Of a stretch of 41,720 nt of DNA, positions 15,154 to 22,774 are shown piece by piece. Location: the NCBI GenBank assembly GCA_900552105.1, contig URYH01000013.1:1-41720 (forward strand), written 5' to 3'. Source of the DNA: an uncultured Eubacteriales bacterium. Its GTDB lineage: Bacteria > Bacillota > Clostridia > Christensenellales > UBA1242. The notes beneath the pieces are model-generated. The model ran no database searches, was not told the origin of the DNA, and saw only the letters and a list, made by a program, of their open reading frames with translations. A program made the position numbers and the translations under genes. How positions within the stretch are numbered: the first letter of the stretch is position 1; each line of letters begins with the position of its first letter.

Positions 15154-16292
15154 CACTTTCCTAATTTATCCAAAAAATTTGAGTAGCGAGGATAGTTTGA
15201 TTTGTCATCGCTCTCTGCAATTTGTTTTAATAAATCTTTTGTGCGCTTGTCAAGATTTTTTGGTGCTTCGCCCTTAACAGTGACGATAAGGTCGCCATAA
15301 CCTGTTGATTTAAGGACTTTGACACCCTTGTTTTTAATTCTATAAATTGTCCCAGATTGCGTGCATTCTTTGATGTCAATCGTATATTTTCCTTCAAGTG
15401 TTGGAACATCAACCTTGCCGCCAAGAATAAGACGAGCAAAAGGAAGATACAAGTCATAATAGAGGTCATATCCTTTTCTCACAAACAATTTGTGTGCAAG
15501 AACATTAACAACAATATGCAAATCTCCTGCAATTCCTTCGCGGGCTGGCGCGTTTCCCTCGCCTCGCATTGTGATTATCTGTCCGTTGTCAATTCCTGCT
15601 GGGATATTGACTGAAACAACTTTGTTGACTTTTTGATAACCTTTTCCGGAGCAAGTTGCACATTTTTCTTTAATAATTTTGCCAGTTCCATTGCATTTTT
15701 TGCAAATTCCCTGCGTTATTGTCCTGCCGAACATGGTGTTTTGTTGATATGTGACACGACCCGTTCCACCGCACTCAGGACAAACAGAATATTCAGTTCC
15801 GCCACGAGCACCTGTTCCTTTGCAATCACCACATTTCTCATACTTTGAGATTCTTATATCTTTTTTCACACCAAAGCATGCTTCTTCAAAAGTAAGGTTG
15901 ATTTGAACATTGATGTCATCGCCTCTCTCCATTGTGTTGCCACCACGCGTTGAACCTCCACCAAATGCACCAAAAAGGTCGGAAAAAATATCCGAAAAGC
16001 CACCGCCACCACTTGACGAACTAAAATTAAATCCACCATTTTTGAAGAAATCAGAAAAATCAGCGCCACTGCCATCAGCCGTGCCAAACTGGTCATAGTT
16101 TTGTCTTTTCTTTTCATCTCCCAAAACTTCATACGCTTCGTTCACTTCTTTGAACTTGTCGGCAGCTTCGGGATTGTCTTTGTTCAGGTCTGGGTGATAT
16201 TTTTTTGCAAGTTTTCGATAAGCACTTTTAATCTCGTCTTGACTTGCATTTTTTTCAACACCAAGAATTTGATAATAGTCTTTTTGTGCCAT
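15153..16292 (-). CDS. dnaJ: Chaperone DnaJ
   Basis: 379 residues, a full type I DnaJ. The J domain (1-70) has HPD at 33-35, which stimulates the DnaK ATPase. A Gly/Phe-rich linker (about 75-115, rich in GGGFSD and FGGGS) follows. The zinc domain has four CxxCxGxG repeats (CGDCKGTG, CPECGGTG, CKKCNGTG, CATCSGKG), and the C-terminal substrate-binding domains follow. The start ATG at 16292 has AGGAA upstream. It is preceded by a hairpin in the dnaK-dnaJ gap and overlaps rsmE by one base. Confidence 0.97.
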   Translation of the reverse strand: MAQKDYYQILGVEKNASQDEIKSAYRKLAKKYHPDLNKDNPEAADKFKEVNEAYEVLGDEKKRQNYDQFGTADGSGADFSDFFKNGGFNFSSSSGGGGFSDIFSDLFGAFGGGSTRGGNTMERGDDINVQINLTFEEACFGVKKDIRISKYEKCGDCKGTGARGGTEYSVCPECGGTGRVTYQQNTMFGRTITQGICKKCNGTGKIIKEKCATCSGKGYQKVNKVVSVNIPAGIDNGQIITMRGEGNAPAREGIAGDLHIVVNVLAHKLFVRKGYDLYYDLYLPFARLILGGKVDVPTLEGKYTIDIKECTQSGTIYRIKNKGVKVLKSTGYGDLIVTVKGEAPKNLDKRTKDLLKQIAESDDKSNYPRYSNFLDKLGK

Positions 16293-16315
16293 ATAATTCC
16301 TTTTTATACGCATTT

Positions 16316-16341
16316 GTGATGCCCATAAAAATGGACATCAC
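16316..16341 (-). other. Intercistronic hairpin between dnaK and dnaJ
   Basis: Arms GTGATGCCCAT (16316-16326) and ATGGACATCAC (16331-16341) pair at 10 of 11 positions around a four-base loop. There is no U-run, so it is not a terminator. It may protect the 3' end of a processed dnaK message or reduce dnaJ expression relative to dnaK. Confidence 0.6.
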
Positions 16342-16359
16342 TCTGCATAATTGTTTTTG

Positions 16360-18195
16360 TTATTCGATGATAACGTCATCATCATTGCCGTTGTTTGAAG
16401 AAGCATTATTTGTTTCATTTGCACCAGCTTGTGCACCAGCATTTGCTGCTTGAGCACTTTGATAGAGTTTTGTGACAACTTCGTTTGATGCTTTTGAGAA
16501 TTCGTCCATTGCTGCACGAAGCTTTTCAATGTCATCAGTTTCAATGTCTTTCTTTGCTTTTTCAATTGCCTCTTCAAGTTTTTTCTTGTCGTCTTCACTT
16601 ATCTTGTCACCGCTTTCTTTAAGCATTTTTTCAACAGCATAAATTGTTTGGTCTGCTTGGTTTTTGGTGTCGATAACTTCACGACGTTTTTTGTCAGCTT
16701 CTGCATTTGCTTCAGCTTCTTTAACTGCTTTTTCAATATCGCTTTCACTGAGATTTGATGAAGCAGTGATTGTTATGCTTTGTTCTTTGTTTGTTCCAAG
16801 GTCTTTTGCGGAAACGTGAACAATTCCGTTTGCATCAATATCGAATGTGACTTCGATTTGAGGAACACCACGAGGTGCTGGTGGAATGTCGTTAAGTTGG
16901 AATCTGCCCAAAGTTTTGTTTTGTGCAGCAAATTCTCTCTCGCCTTGAAGGACATGAATGTCAACTCCTGGTTGGTTATCAGCGGCTGTTGAGAAGATTT
17001 GTGATTTCTTTGTTGGGATTGTTGTGTTTCTTTCAATCAACTTTGTGAAAACTCCGCCCAATGTCTCAATTCCAAGTGACAAAGGTGTGACATCAAGAAG
17101 AAGAACATCTTTGACTTCTCCGCCAAGAACACCTGCTTGAATTGCAGCACCAATTGCGACACATTCATCTGGGTTGATGCCTTTGAAAGGTTCTTTTCCT
17201 GTTTCTTTCTTAACTGCTTCAAATACAGCTGGAATTCTTGTTGAACCACCAACCATAACAACTTTTGAAATATCTGAATAGCCAAGTTTTGCATCACTCA
17301 TTGCTCTCTTTACGCAAGCGATTGACTTTTCGACAAGGTCAGATGTCATCATGTCAAATTTTGCACGAGTGAGATCCATTTCAAGGTGTTTTGGTCCTGT
17401 TGCGTCTGCTGTGATGAATGGAAGTGAAATTGTTGTTTTTGTTGAAGCTGAAAGGTCGATTTTTGCTTTTTCTGCTGCTTCTTTGAGTCTTTGCATTGCA
17501 AGTTTGTCAGAAGACAAATCAATTCCATTTGATTTTTTGAATTCTTCAATCAACATATCAATAATTTTTTGATCGAAGTCATCTCCACCAAGGTGTGTGT
17601 CACCATTTGTTGAAAGAACTTCAAACACGCCATCACCAATTTCAAGAATTGAAACATCGAATGTTCCACCGCCAAGGTCATAAACTAAAATCTTTTGATT
17701 TGAATTTTCGCCCTTGTCAAGTCCATAAGCAAGAGATGCTGCTGTTGGTTCGTTGATAATTCTCAAAACTTCAAGGCCAGCAATTCTTCCTGCGTCTTTT
17801 GTTGCTTGACGTTGGCTGTCGTTGAAGTATGCTGGAACAGTGATAACTGCTTGACTTACTTTTCCACCAAGATAACTTTCTGCATCAGTTTTGAGTTTTG
17901 AAAGAATCATTGCTGAAATTTCTTGTGGAGTATATTCCTTTCCAGTTGCTGGGATTTTGACTTTGTGGTCTGTTCCCATTTCTCTTTTAATTGACGAAAC
18001 TGTGTTTTCATGGTTTGAAACTGCTTGACGTTTTGCAACTTGACCAACCAAGATTTCGCCGTCTTTTGTGAATGCAACAACGCTTGGAGTTGTTCTGCTG
18101 CCCTCACTGTTTGCGATAACAACAGGTTTTCCTCCTTCCATAACTGCAACACATGAATTTGTTGTTCCCAAATCAATACCAATAATTTTACTCAT
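16360..18195 (-). CDS. dnaK: Chaperone DnaK (Hsp70)
   Basis: 611 residues. The nucleotide-binding domain has GIDLGTTNSCVAV, VITVPAYFNDSQRQATKDAGRIAGL, YDLGGGTFDVSIL and VMVGGSTRIPAV. The linker contains DVLLLDVTPLSLGIET, then the beta substrate-binding domain, the helical lid and a low-complexity tail ending DDDVIIE in place of the usual EEVK-type end. Length is typical of Gram-positive DnaK. The ATG at 18195 follows AAGGAGG at good spacing; eight open codons upstream are not part of the protein. It acts with GrpE and DnaJ in the same operon. Confidence 0.98.
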   Translation of the reverse strand: MSKIIGIDLGTTNSCVAVMEGGKPVVIANSEGSRTTPSVVAFTKDGEILVGQVAKRQAVSNHENTVSSIKREMGTDHKVKIPATGKEYTPQEISAMILSKLKTDAESYLGGKVSQAVITVPAYFNDSQRQATKDAGRIAGLEVLRIINEPTAASLAYGLDKGENSNQKILVYDLGGGTFDVSILEIGDGVFEVLSTNGDTHLGGDDFDQKIIDMLIEEFKKSNGIDLSSDKLAMQRLKEAAEKAKIDLSASTKTTISLPFITADATGPKHLEMDLTRAKFDMMTSDLVEKSIACVKRAMSDAKLGYSDISKVVMVGGSTRIPAVFEAVKKETGKEPFKGINPDECVAIGAAIQAGVLGGEVKDVLLLDVTPLSLGIETLGGVFTKLIERNTTIPTKKSQIFSTAADNQPGVDIHVLQGEREFAAQNKTLGRFQLNDIPPAPRGVPQIEVTFDIDANGIVHVSAKDLGTNKEQSITITASSNLSESDIEKAVKEAEANAEADKKRREVIDTKNQADQTIYAVEKMLKESGDKISEDDKKKLEEAIEKAKKDIETDDIEKLRAAMDEFSKASNEVVTKLYQSAQAANAGAQAGANETNNASSNNGNDDDVIIE

Positions 18196-18208
18196 AATTA
18201 TATCCTCC

Positions 18209-18844
18209 TTATTTTTCAATCTTATTCACAACGACTTGTGCGTAGCGAATGATTTTGTTTTTTAATTTATAGCCAGATGTGACTTCCTCAATGACGATTC
18301 CGTCTTCCATCGAGTTATCGTTTAATGATGCGATTGCCATCGCGGTCTCCGGTGCAAAAGGTTTGCCTTTTAGTTCCATTCTTTCAACACCCATGTTTTT
18401 CATTGAGTTGTTTAGTGAATTAAGCACCATTTGAAGCCCCTCATTGCTCTTTTCGTCTGTCACCATTTTGAGGGCTTTTTCCAAAACATCAACAACCGGC
18501 AAGAAAATGTTGAGTGCTTCAACTTTTCCGTCTGTTCTGACGTTTTCCATTTGTTCTTGTGTTCTTTTTCTATAATTGTCAAAATCCGCTTGAATTTGAC
18601 GAGCAAGTGCAAGATATTCGTCTGCAAGTTTCTTGTCTAGTTCGCTTCCGCCGCCCTCGCATCCACAGGTGCAATCTTTACCCTCATTGCAACCGCAGTC
18701 ACATTCAGGACCACAATCACATTCATCGCCGCAACCGCGAGAATACTTTTCGTCCTCACAGCCACATGAACTTTTTTCTTCTTTGCAGCCGCAAGTGCAT
18801 TTTTCTTCTTGCATCTCGGGTTCTTTTGTCTTTTTTTCTTTCAT
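18209..18844 (-). CDS. grpE: Nucleotide exchange factor GrpE with a cysteine-rich N-terminal head
   Basis: 211 residues. Residues 67-211 are a normal GrpE: a long dimerisation helix (LADEYLALARQIQADFDNYRKRTQEQ) and the beta-wing ending VTSGYKLKNKIIRYAQVVV, which opens the DnaK nucleotide cleft. Residues 16-62 are unusual: 14 cysteines in 47 residues, arranged as CxCxC and CxC clusters (CTCGC, CGC, CDCGPECDCGC, CTCGC) with Glu, Lys and Gly. This resembles a metallothionein more than the disordered acidic tail of ordinary GrpE. The ATG at 18844 has GGAGGG at good spacing and lies just after the hrcA stop; upstream open codons lie within hrcA in another frame. The head is in frame and uninterrupted, so it is part of the protein. 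Confidence 0.95.
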   Translation of the reverse strand: MKEKKTKEPEMQEEKCTCGCKEEKSSCGCEDEKYSRGCGDECDCGPECDCGCNEGKDCTCGCEGGGSELDKKLADEYLALARQIQADFDNYRKRTQEQMENVRTDGKVEALNIFLPVVDVLEKALKMVTDEKSNEGLQMVLNSLNNSMKNMGVERMELKGKPFAPETAMAIASLNDNSMEDGIVIEEVTSGYKLKNKIIRYAQVVVNKIEK

Positions 18845-18845
18845 T

Positions 18846-19868
18846 TTAGTTCCCTCCATCAATATATTTGTCTTTTTCATTAACTTCATTGATAACAAGT
18901 TTGAGCGCCGCTGCAACTTCGGCATAATCCATTCGCTCTGGTCCCAAAACTCCAACTGTTGCAACTTGCTTGCCATCAAGAATGATTGGCGCTTTCACAA
19001 CTGCATAACCACTCAACTTTTCGTGTTCATCAATATCAAGCGTAATTCCGTCTTGTTCTCCACTATCAACAACATCAATCAGTGCTTCTTCATCTTCAAG
19101 CAAGTTAAATATGTTTTTTGCTTGCTCAAGTGTGGAATCAACCAAAAGTTTTGCACTTCCTTCATGCCTGATGTCAACGCTTGCCACTTTTGAAATTTGT
19201 TTGAGTAGTTTTATGACATTTTCGACAACTCCAATAAAACTTGAAAGTTTGTTTTGAAGGTTTTTGTAATCTAGTGAAAAGTTTTCAACCATTTCCCCAA
19301 TTGTTTTGCCACGATATGTTTTTGTTAGAAAATGCCCTGCATCTTGACAATCTTTCTGTGAAGCAGATGCCGAAAATGTGTTGTGAATGACACCACTTTT
19401 TGTCTTTAGAAGCATGAGCGCTTGTTTGTCAATGAGTGGCACAATGTTGATTTCGTCAATCACGAGTTTGTCATATCCATTTGTGACAATAACAGTCGGA
19501 TAGTTCGTTGCTTGCGAAACAATTTGAGCAATTTGCGAAATTATTTCAGAAATGCTTGAGGATTTTTGTTCAAACACTTCGCGCACCCTTTCAAGTTCTT
19601 CCTCATCTGGTGCTGTTCCATCAAGAAGCCACGAAACATAATATTTGTATCCTTCTGTTGTTGGAACACGCCCACTCGATGTGTGGAGTTGTTTGAGGTA
19701 GCCCATTGCTTCAAGTGCGTTAAGTTCATTTCGGAGTGTTGCAGATGAAACTTCTTTGAGATGTTTTTGTTGCACTGCACCACTCGTTATTGGACAAGCA
19801 TCAGAAATGTAGTCCTCGATTGCACGAATAAGAATTTTATGTTTTCTTTCGCTCAATTTTGTTTCCAT
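18846..19868 (-). CDS. hrcA: Heat-shock repressor HrcA
   Basis: 340 residues, typical. The N-terminal winged-helix domain (LSERKHKILIRAIEDYI, then SSATLRNELNALEAMGYLKQLHTSSGRVPTTEGYKYYV) binds CIRCE; a GAF-like domain and a C-terminal block with GVLGPERMDYAEVAAAL follow. HrcA represses this operon and is kept active by GroEL in Bacillus. AAGGAGG precedes the ATG. It is the first gene, with CIRCE in its own leader 25 bases upstream, so it is autoregulated. Confidence 0.96.
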   Translation of the reverse strand: METKLSERKHKILIRAIEDYISDACPITSGAVQQKHLKEVSSATLRNELNALEAMGYLKQLHTSSGRVPTTEGYKYYVSWLLDGTAPDEEELERVREVFEQKSSSISEIISQIAQIVSQATNYPTVIVTNGYDKLVIDEINIVPLIDKQALMLLKTKSGVIHNTFSASASQKDCQDAGHFLTKTYRGKTIGEMVENFSLDYKNLQNKLSSFIGVVENVIKLLKQISKVASVDIRHEGSAKLLVDSTLEQAKNIFNLLEDEEALIDVVDSGEQDGITLDIDEHEKLSGYAVVKAPIILDGKQVATVGVLGPERMDYAEVAAALKLVINEVNEKDKYIDGGN

Positions 19869-19892
19869 CTCTGCCTCCTTTTTATTTTTTTG

Positions 19893-19919
19893 CTAGCACT
19901 CTCTTTTTTCGACTGCTAA
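19893..19919. promoter_or_regulatory. CIRCE operator (HrcA binding site)
   Basis: CTAGCACTC, nine bases, GACTGCTAA. Each half matches the CIRCE consensus (TTAGCACTC-N9-GAGTGCTAA) at eight of nine positions, with exact N9 spacing, between the promoter and the hrcA ribosome binding site. Confidence 0.92.
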
Positions 19920-19923
19920 CACT

Positions 19924-19951
19924 ATTATATGCATATTAAAAAAAAATGCAA
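19924..19951 (-). promoter_or_regulatory. Sigma-A promoter of the hrcA operon
   Basis: Minus strand TTGCAT (19951-19946), 16 bases, TATAAT (19929-19924). CIRCE starts five bases downstream, so HrcA would cover the transcription start. Confidence 0.85.
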
Positions 19952-19991
19952 CACTTTTGTGTCACATTTTTAAAATTTTTTTAATTTTTTT

Positions 19992-21116
19992 TCAAAGTGT
20001 TTTTAACACCTCAATCATCTTGTCGACTTCACCCGTATTGTTGAAATGTGAGAATGAAATTCGCACGCAACCATTTTCGAGCGTTCCAAGACTACGATGT
20101 TTCAAGGGCGCACAATGAAGTCCCGCGCGCACGCAAATCCCGTTTTGATTGAGAATGTCTGCAACTGTTGTTGATTGCATGTTTTTGACATTAAAAGCAA
20201 TAACTCCGTTTTTTGCATTGTTATATTTTGTATATATAATTATATTATTTAGTTCTTCCAATCTATTAAATGCATACTTCGAAACCGCTTCAATTTTTTG
20301 TTGAATTTCTTCAAAATGATTTTCAACATATGTGATCCCCGCTCCAAGTCCCAAAATGCAAGGAGTTGCAATTGTTCCAGCCTCAAGTCGTTCAGGATAG
20401 CCTTCTGGCATGACACTTTCAATGGAGTTTGTACCTGATCCGCCATGTTTGAGCGGGTTTAGTTTGATATTTCCGTTAATCACAAGTGCGCCACTTCCTT
20501 GCGGACCCATAAGACCTTTATGCCCCGCAACCGCCAAAAAGTCGATATAATCTTTTTTCATATCAATTTTCTCATGCCCCAAAGATTGTGCGCCATCAAC
20601 CAAGAACAATATATTTCTGTCAAAGCAAAGTTTGCCTATTGCGTGAATATCTGCCATGTCGCCGTTGACATTTGAAATATGATTGCAAACAACAAGATAT
20701 GTTCGCGGTGTAATCAATTTTTCAATTTCGCGAGCAAGAATCATTCCGTTTGAATCAGTCTGACAAATTGAATATGAAACATTATAGTTCTTTTTTAAGT
20801 GTTCAACTGGTCGATAAACCGAATTATGCTCGTTGCAAGTAATTATGATATGTCCGCCACGCTTCGCACTTCCCAAAATCGCATAGTTTAGTGCCTCTGA
20901 ACAGTTTGAAGTAAAAATCACATTTTCAGCCGATTCTGCTCCAACATGAGAGCGTATCTTTTCACGCACACTCATAATTTCAATTGAAGACATAAGGCTG
21001 AGATCGTGTCCCGCGCGACCAGGATTGGCTGAATATTTTGTTAGTCCACCCAAAACCCCCATGATGACCTCTGGCGGTTTTATGCGCGAAGTTGCGCTAT
21101 TATCAAAATAAATCAC
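19992..21116 (-). CDS. Cysteine desulfurase family protein (class V aminotransferase)
   Basis: 374 residues from a GTG start at 21116 with GGAGGT four bases upstream; a TTG six codons earlier lies within that site. The start gives the family-typical VIYFDNSATS opening. It is a PLP enzyme removing sulfur (or selenium) from cysteine: PLP Lys200 in VAGHKGLMGPQGSGAL, the cofactor Asp/His segment LFLVDGAQSLGH, and catalytic Cys335 in RAGLHCAPLKHRSLG. It is closer to the stand-alone cysteine desulfurase family with an RAGLHCAP active-site loop than to the IscS or NifS forms paired with IscU. It is divergent from a DUF3343 gene 81 bases away, a frequent neighbour of this subfamily. No selD or isc genes are nearby. 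Confidence 0.87.
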   Translation of the reverse strand: MIYFDNSATSRIKPPEVIMGVLGGLTKYSANPGRAGHDLSLMSSIEIMSVREKIRSHVGAESAENVIFTSNCSEALNYAILGSAKRGGHIIITCNEHNSVYRPVEHLKKNYNVSYSICQTDSNGMILAREIEKLITPRTYLVVCNHISNVNGDMADIHAIGKLCFDRNILFLVDGAQSLGHEKIDMKKDYIDFLAVAGHKGLMGPQGSGALVINGNIKLNPLKHGGSGTNSIESVMPEGYPERLEAGTIATPCILGLGAGITYVENHFEEIQQKIEAVSKYAFNRLEELNNIIIYTKYNNAKNGVIAFNVKNMQSTTVADILNQNGICVRAGLHCAPLKHRSLGTLENGCVRISFSHFNNTGEVDKMIEVLKTL

Positions 21117-21177
21117 TTTTACCTCCAAACACAAACATTTTTAACCTCATTTCAATATAGTGTTATAGAGGAGAAAA

Positions 21178-21195
21178 ATGTTAATTTGGAAGTGA
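21178..21195 (+). other. Possible 5-codon leader ORF before the DUF3343 gene
   Basis: ATG at 21178 has GAGGAG at 21168-21173 and reads M-L-I-W-K, stop at 21193-21195, two bases before the ATG of the DUF3343 gene. This is the only strong ribosome binding site here, so the mini-ORF may carry ribosomes to the main start by coupling. Confidence 0.4.
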
Positions 21196-21197
21196 AT

Positions 21198-21458
21198 ATG
21201 AGAACAATACTAGCAATTTTTAGGTCAAGGTCAGAAACTTTGAGTTTTGCCAACATTTTGAAATCTTACGGCGTTGGAGTGTCGATTATCAACACGCCAA
21301 GAAGCGCCAATGTTTCTTGTGGAATTTCTGCAAGTTTTTCAGCAAGCGGACTTGATTATGCAAGAAATATTGTTGCAAGAAGAAATTTCTTTTCGTTCGC
21401 AGGTTTCTTTGAAATTATGCCGATGGTTAATCACGACATAAGTTTGCGCCGCTTATAG
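21198..21458 (+). CDS. DUF3343 putative sulfur/selenium carrier protein
   Basis: 86 residues. The motif NTPRSANVSCGISASFSAS (about residues 32-50) matches DUF3343, in which an invariant PR...SCG carries one cysteine thought to bear persulfide or selenium. The N-terminal strand-helix (TILAIFRSRSETLSFANILKSYG) fits the ferredoxin-like fold. The C-terminus (FFSFAGFFEIMPMVNH) is somewhat longer than usual. The ATG at 21198 is chosen because family members start directly with this strand; its own ribosome binding site is weak and lies downstream of a five-codon ORF. The partner is presumably the divergent cysteine desulfurase, which would load the cysteine; the acceptor is unknown. Confidence 0.78.
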   Translation: MRTILAIFRSRSETLSFANILKSYGVGVSIINTPRSANVSCGISASFSASGLDYARNIVARRNFFSFAGFFEIMPMVNHDISLRRL

Positions 21459-21475
21459 GTGCAAATACATATGTA

Positions 21476-21844
21476 TTAGACAATTTCTTTGCTGCATTGA
21501 TCAACAAAATTTCTGTATTTCTCCGACACTGACAAAGTGTATCTCATCTTCTCAACATCGCTCATTTTGTCAAACTTAACTTGGTCAACAAGTTGTTTGA
21601 TTGGATTTATGATGTTTTTGTCATCTTTCATCATATCTTTGACTTTTTCCAAAATTTCATCGTCTTCCTTTGTGGATAGTGCAAGAAGTCTGTAATCTGC
21701 ATTGAAATTTGAAACATACATTCTCATTCCCCTGTTAACAAATTTTGTACCTGTTTGGGACTTCTTGTTGTAAGCCCCATTTTTCATTCTCATTTTTGCT
21801 TGGAGTGCAAGCATTTTTAAAATGTCGTTTTCTTGATTTTTCAT
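21476..21844 (-). CDS. Small basic hypothetical protein
   Basis: 122 residues, mostly helical and rich in Lys, Met and Asp, with no cysteine cluster and no membrane segment. The first 40 residues (LKMLALQAKMRMKNGAYNKKSQTGTKFVNRGMRM) are basic; the rest consists of two or three amphipathic helices (DDEILEKVKDMMKDDKN, then KQLVDQVKFDKMSDVEKMRYTLSVSEKYRNFVDQC). The ATG at 21844 follows AAGGGAG. That binding site can pair with TCCCT about 20 bases upstream, hiding it in a weak hairpin. It converges on the DUF3343 gene at 21458. Family not recognised. Confidence 0.65.
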   Translation of the reverse strand: MKNQENDILKMLALQAKMRMKNGAYNKKSQTGTKFVNRGMRMYVSNFNADYRLLALSTKEDDEILEKVKDMMKDDKNIINPIKQLVDQVKFDKMSDVEKMRYTLSVSEKYRNFVDQCSKEIV

Positions 21845-22326
21845 AAATTTTTCTCCCTTGTTAAAATTTTTGACGAGGGAATAATAATGTAAAAAACCGA
21901 TTTTGTTACAGGGGAAAAATTGTCATTTTTGGCGAAAATCTCGGCATTATGTAGAATTTTGTAAACACTCGACAAGATGAGTGCAAATTCAACAAATTCC
22001 AGCAAATTTAAACATAAATAATTGCAATAGGGACAAAGAAAATTTGGAAAAACTTCTACAATTTCAAAAGAAAACATGAAAAAAGCGAACAAACATAACA
22101 CTTTTTTCAACCTTATCAACATGAAAAATGTCCATTAATACACATATGCACAAAAAAATTATGAAAATAATTCATGATTTTGTCGAAAAAGAAAAAACGA
22201 ATTGAAAAATTTGATTTTCAACTCGCCAAAGACAACAAAATACTGTTTGAATTTTTGTGGAATTTCAAAAAATAATCATTTTCAATATCACAAGAAAAAA
22301 CACCGACCATTTTGATATTTTGTAAT
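21845..22326. other. Gene-poor A+T-rich region upstream of the 122-residue gene
   Basis: About 480 bases without a convincing gene. The one open frame (starting at 22122 on the minus strand) begins with TTG inside a possible -35 box and has no binding site. Small inverted repeats such as TTGAAAA/TTTTCAA at 22202-22220 are present but without terminator or riboswitch features that I can recognise. A long leader for the gene at 21476-21844 is the simplest explanation. Confidence 0.5.
22092..22119 (-). promoter_or_regulatory. Possible promoter of the 122-residue gene
   Basis: Minus strand TTGATA (22119-22114), 16 bases, TATGTT (22097-22092). It would give a leader of about 240 bases before the gene at 21476-21844. 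Confidence 0.4.
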
Positions 22327-22350
22327 AAAAAAAACAAGGCGTCTGCCCTG
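22327..22350 (-). terminator. Intrinsic terminator of rpsU
   Basis: The minus-strand RNA forms CAGGGC-AGAC-GCCUUG (6 bp including one G-U) followed by eight U, four bases after the rpsU stop. Confidence 0.8.
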
Positions 22351-22354
22351 CTTT

Positions 22355-22537
22355 TTATGATCTTTTTCTTGCTCTTTTTCTTGCTTGCTCTTCTTTCTTT
22401 TTGCGTTTTACGCTTGGTTTGTCATAAGCTTCTTTTCTTCTCAAATCGCCGATGATTCCATCTTTTTGGCATTTGCGTTTAAAACGTTTGAGAGCGCTAT
22501 CCAAACTTTCGTTTTCGCCAACTTTAACCATTGTCAT
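22355..22537 (-). CDS. rpsU: Ribosomal protein bS21
   Basis: 60 residues, the normal length. MTMVKVGENESLDSALKRFKRKCQKDGIIGDLRRKEAYDKPSVKRKKK followed by a basic Arg/Lys tail is a complete bS21, the last protein to join the 30S platform near the anti-Shine-Dalgarno sequence. The ATG at 22537 follows GGGTGA; a GTG three codons earlier lies inside that site. It is a single-gene unit with its own terminator; the usual neighbours yqeY and dnaG are absent. Confidence 0.95.
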   Translation of the reverse strand: MTMVKVGENESLDSALKRFKRKCQKDGIIGDLRRKEAYDKPSVKRKKKEEQARKRARKRS

Positions 22538-22739
22538 GTCAATCACCCGCCTTTTAAGGTATAAATTCTTTTCGTATTTTAATGTCGAAATATAAATTTG
22601 TCAATAGATTTTGACAATTTTGACTCGAAAATCTTTTTTGACACCTTGCCTTGTGTGCGAAAGTTGTCGAAAATTATAATATTATAACAAAACACCTCAA
22701 AAAATGTGAAATATTTATGAAATATTTTTAAATTAGGTA

Positions 22740-22768
22740 TTGCAAAATGGTTGAATATGTGGTATAAA
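22740..22768 (+). promoter_or_regulatory. Plus-strand promoter of a candidate small RNA
   Basis: TTGCAA (22740-22745), 17 bases, TATAAA (22763-22768), in a region with no plus-strand gene downstream. The predicted start is about 22775. Confidence 0.6.
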
Positions 22769-22774
22769 TAAAAC

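Noticed and set aside
18633..19193. Long plus-strand open frame opposite grpE and hrcA, rich in Ser, Pro and Gln
   Set aside because: It is the antisense of the cysteine-rich GrpE head, whose repetitive codons avoid stops on the other strand. It has no ribosome binding site and no plausible fold.
21464..21477. 14-base perfect palindrome AATACATATGTATT at a convergent gene junction
   Set aside because: Weak A/T stem with no loop and no U-run; the length is unremarkable in AT-rich DNA.
21841..22122. 93-residue minus-strand frame upstream of the 122-residue gene
   Set aside because: It starts with TTG inside a probable -35 box, has no ribosome binding site, overlaps the next start, and its hydrophobic, Phe-rich sequence is what random AT-rich DNA gives.
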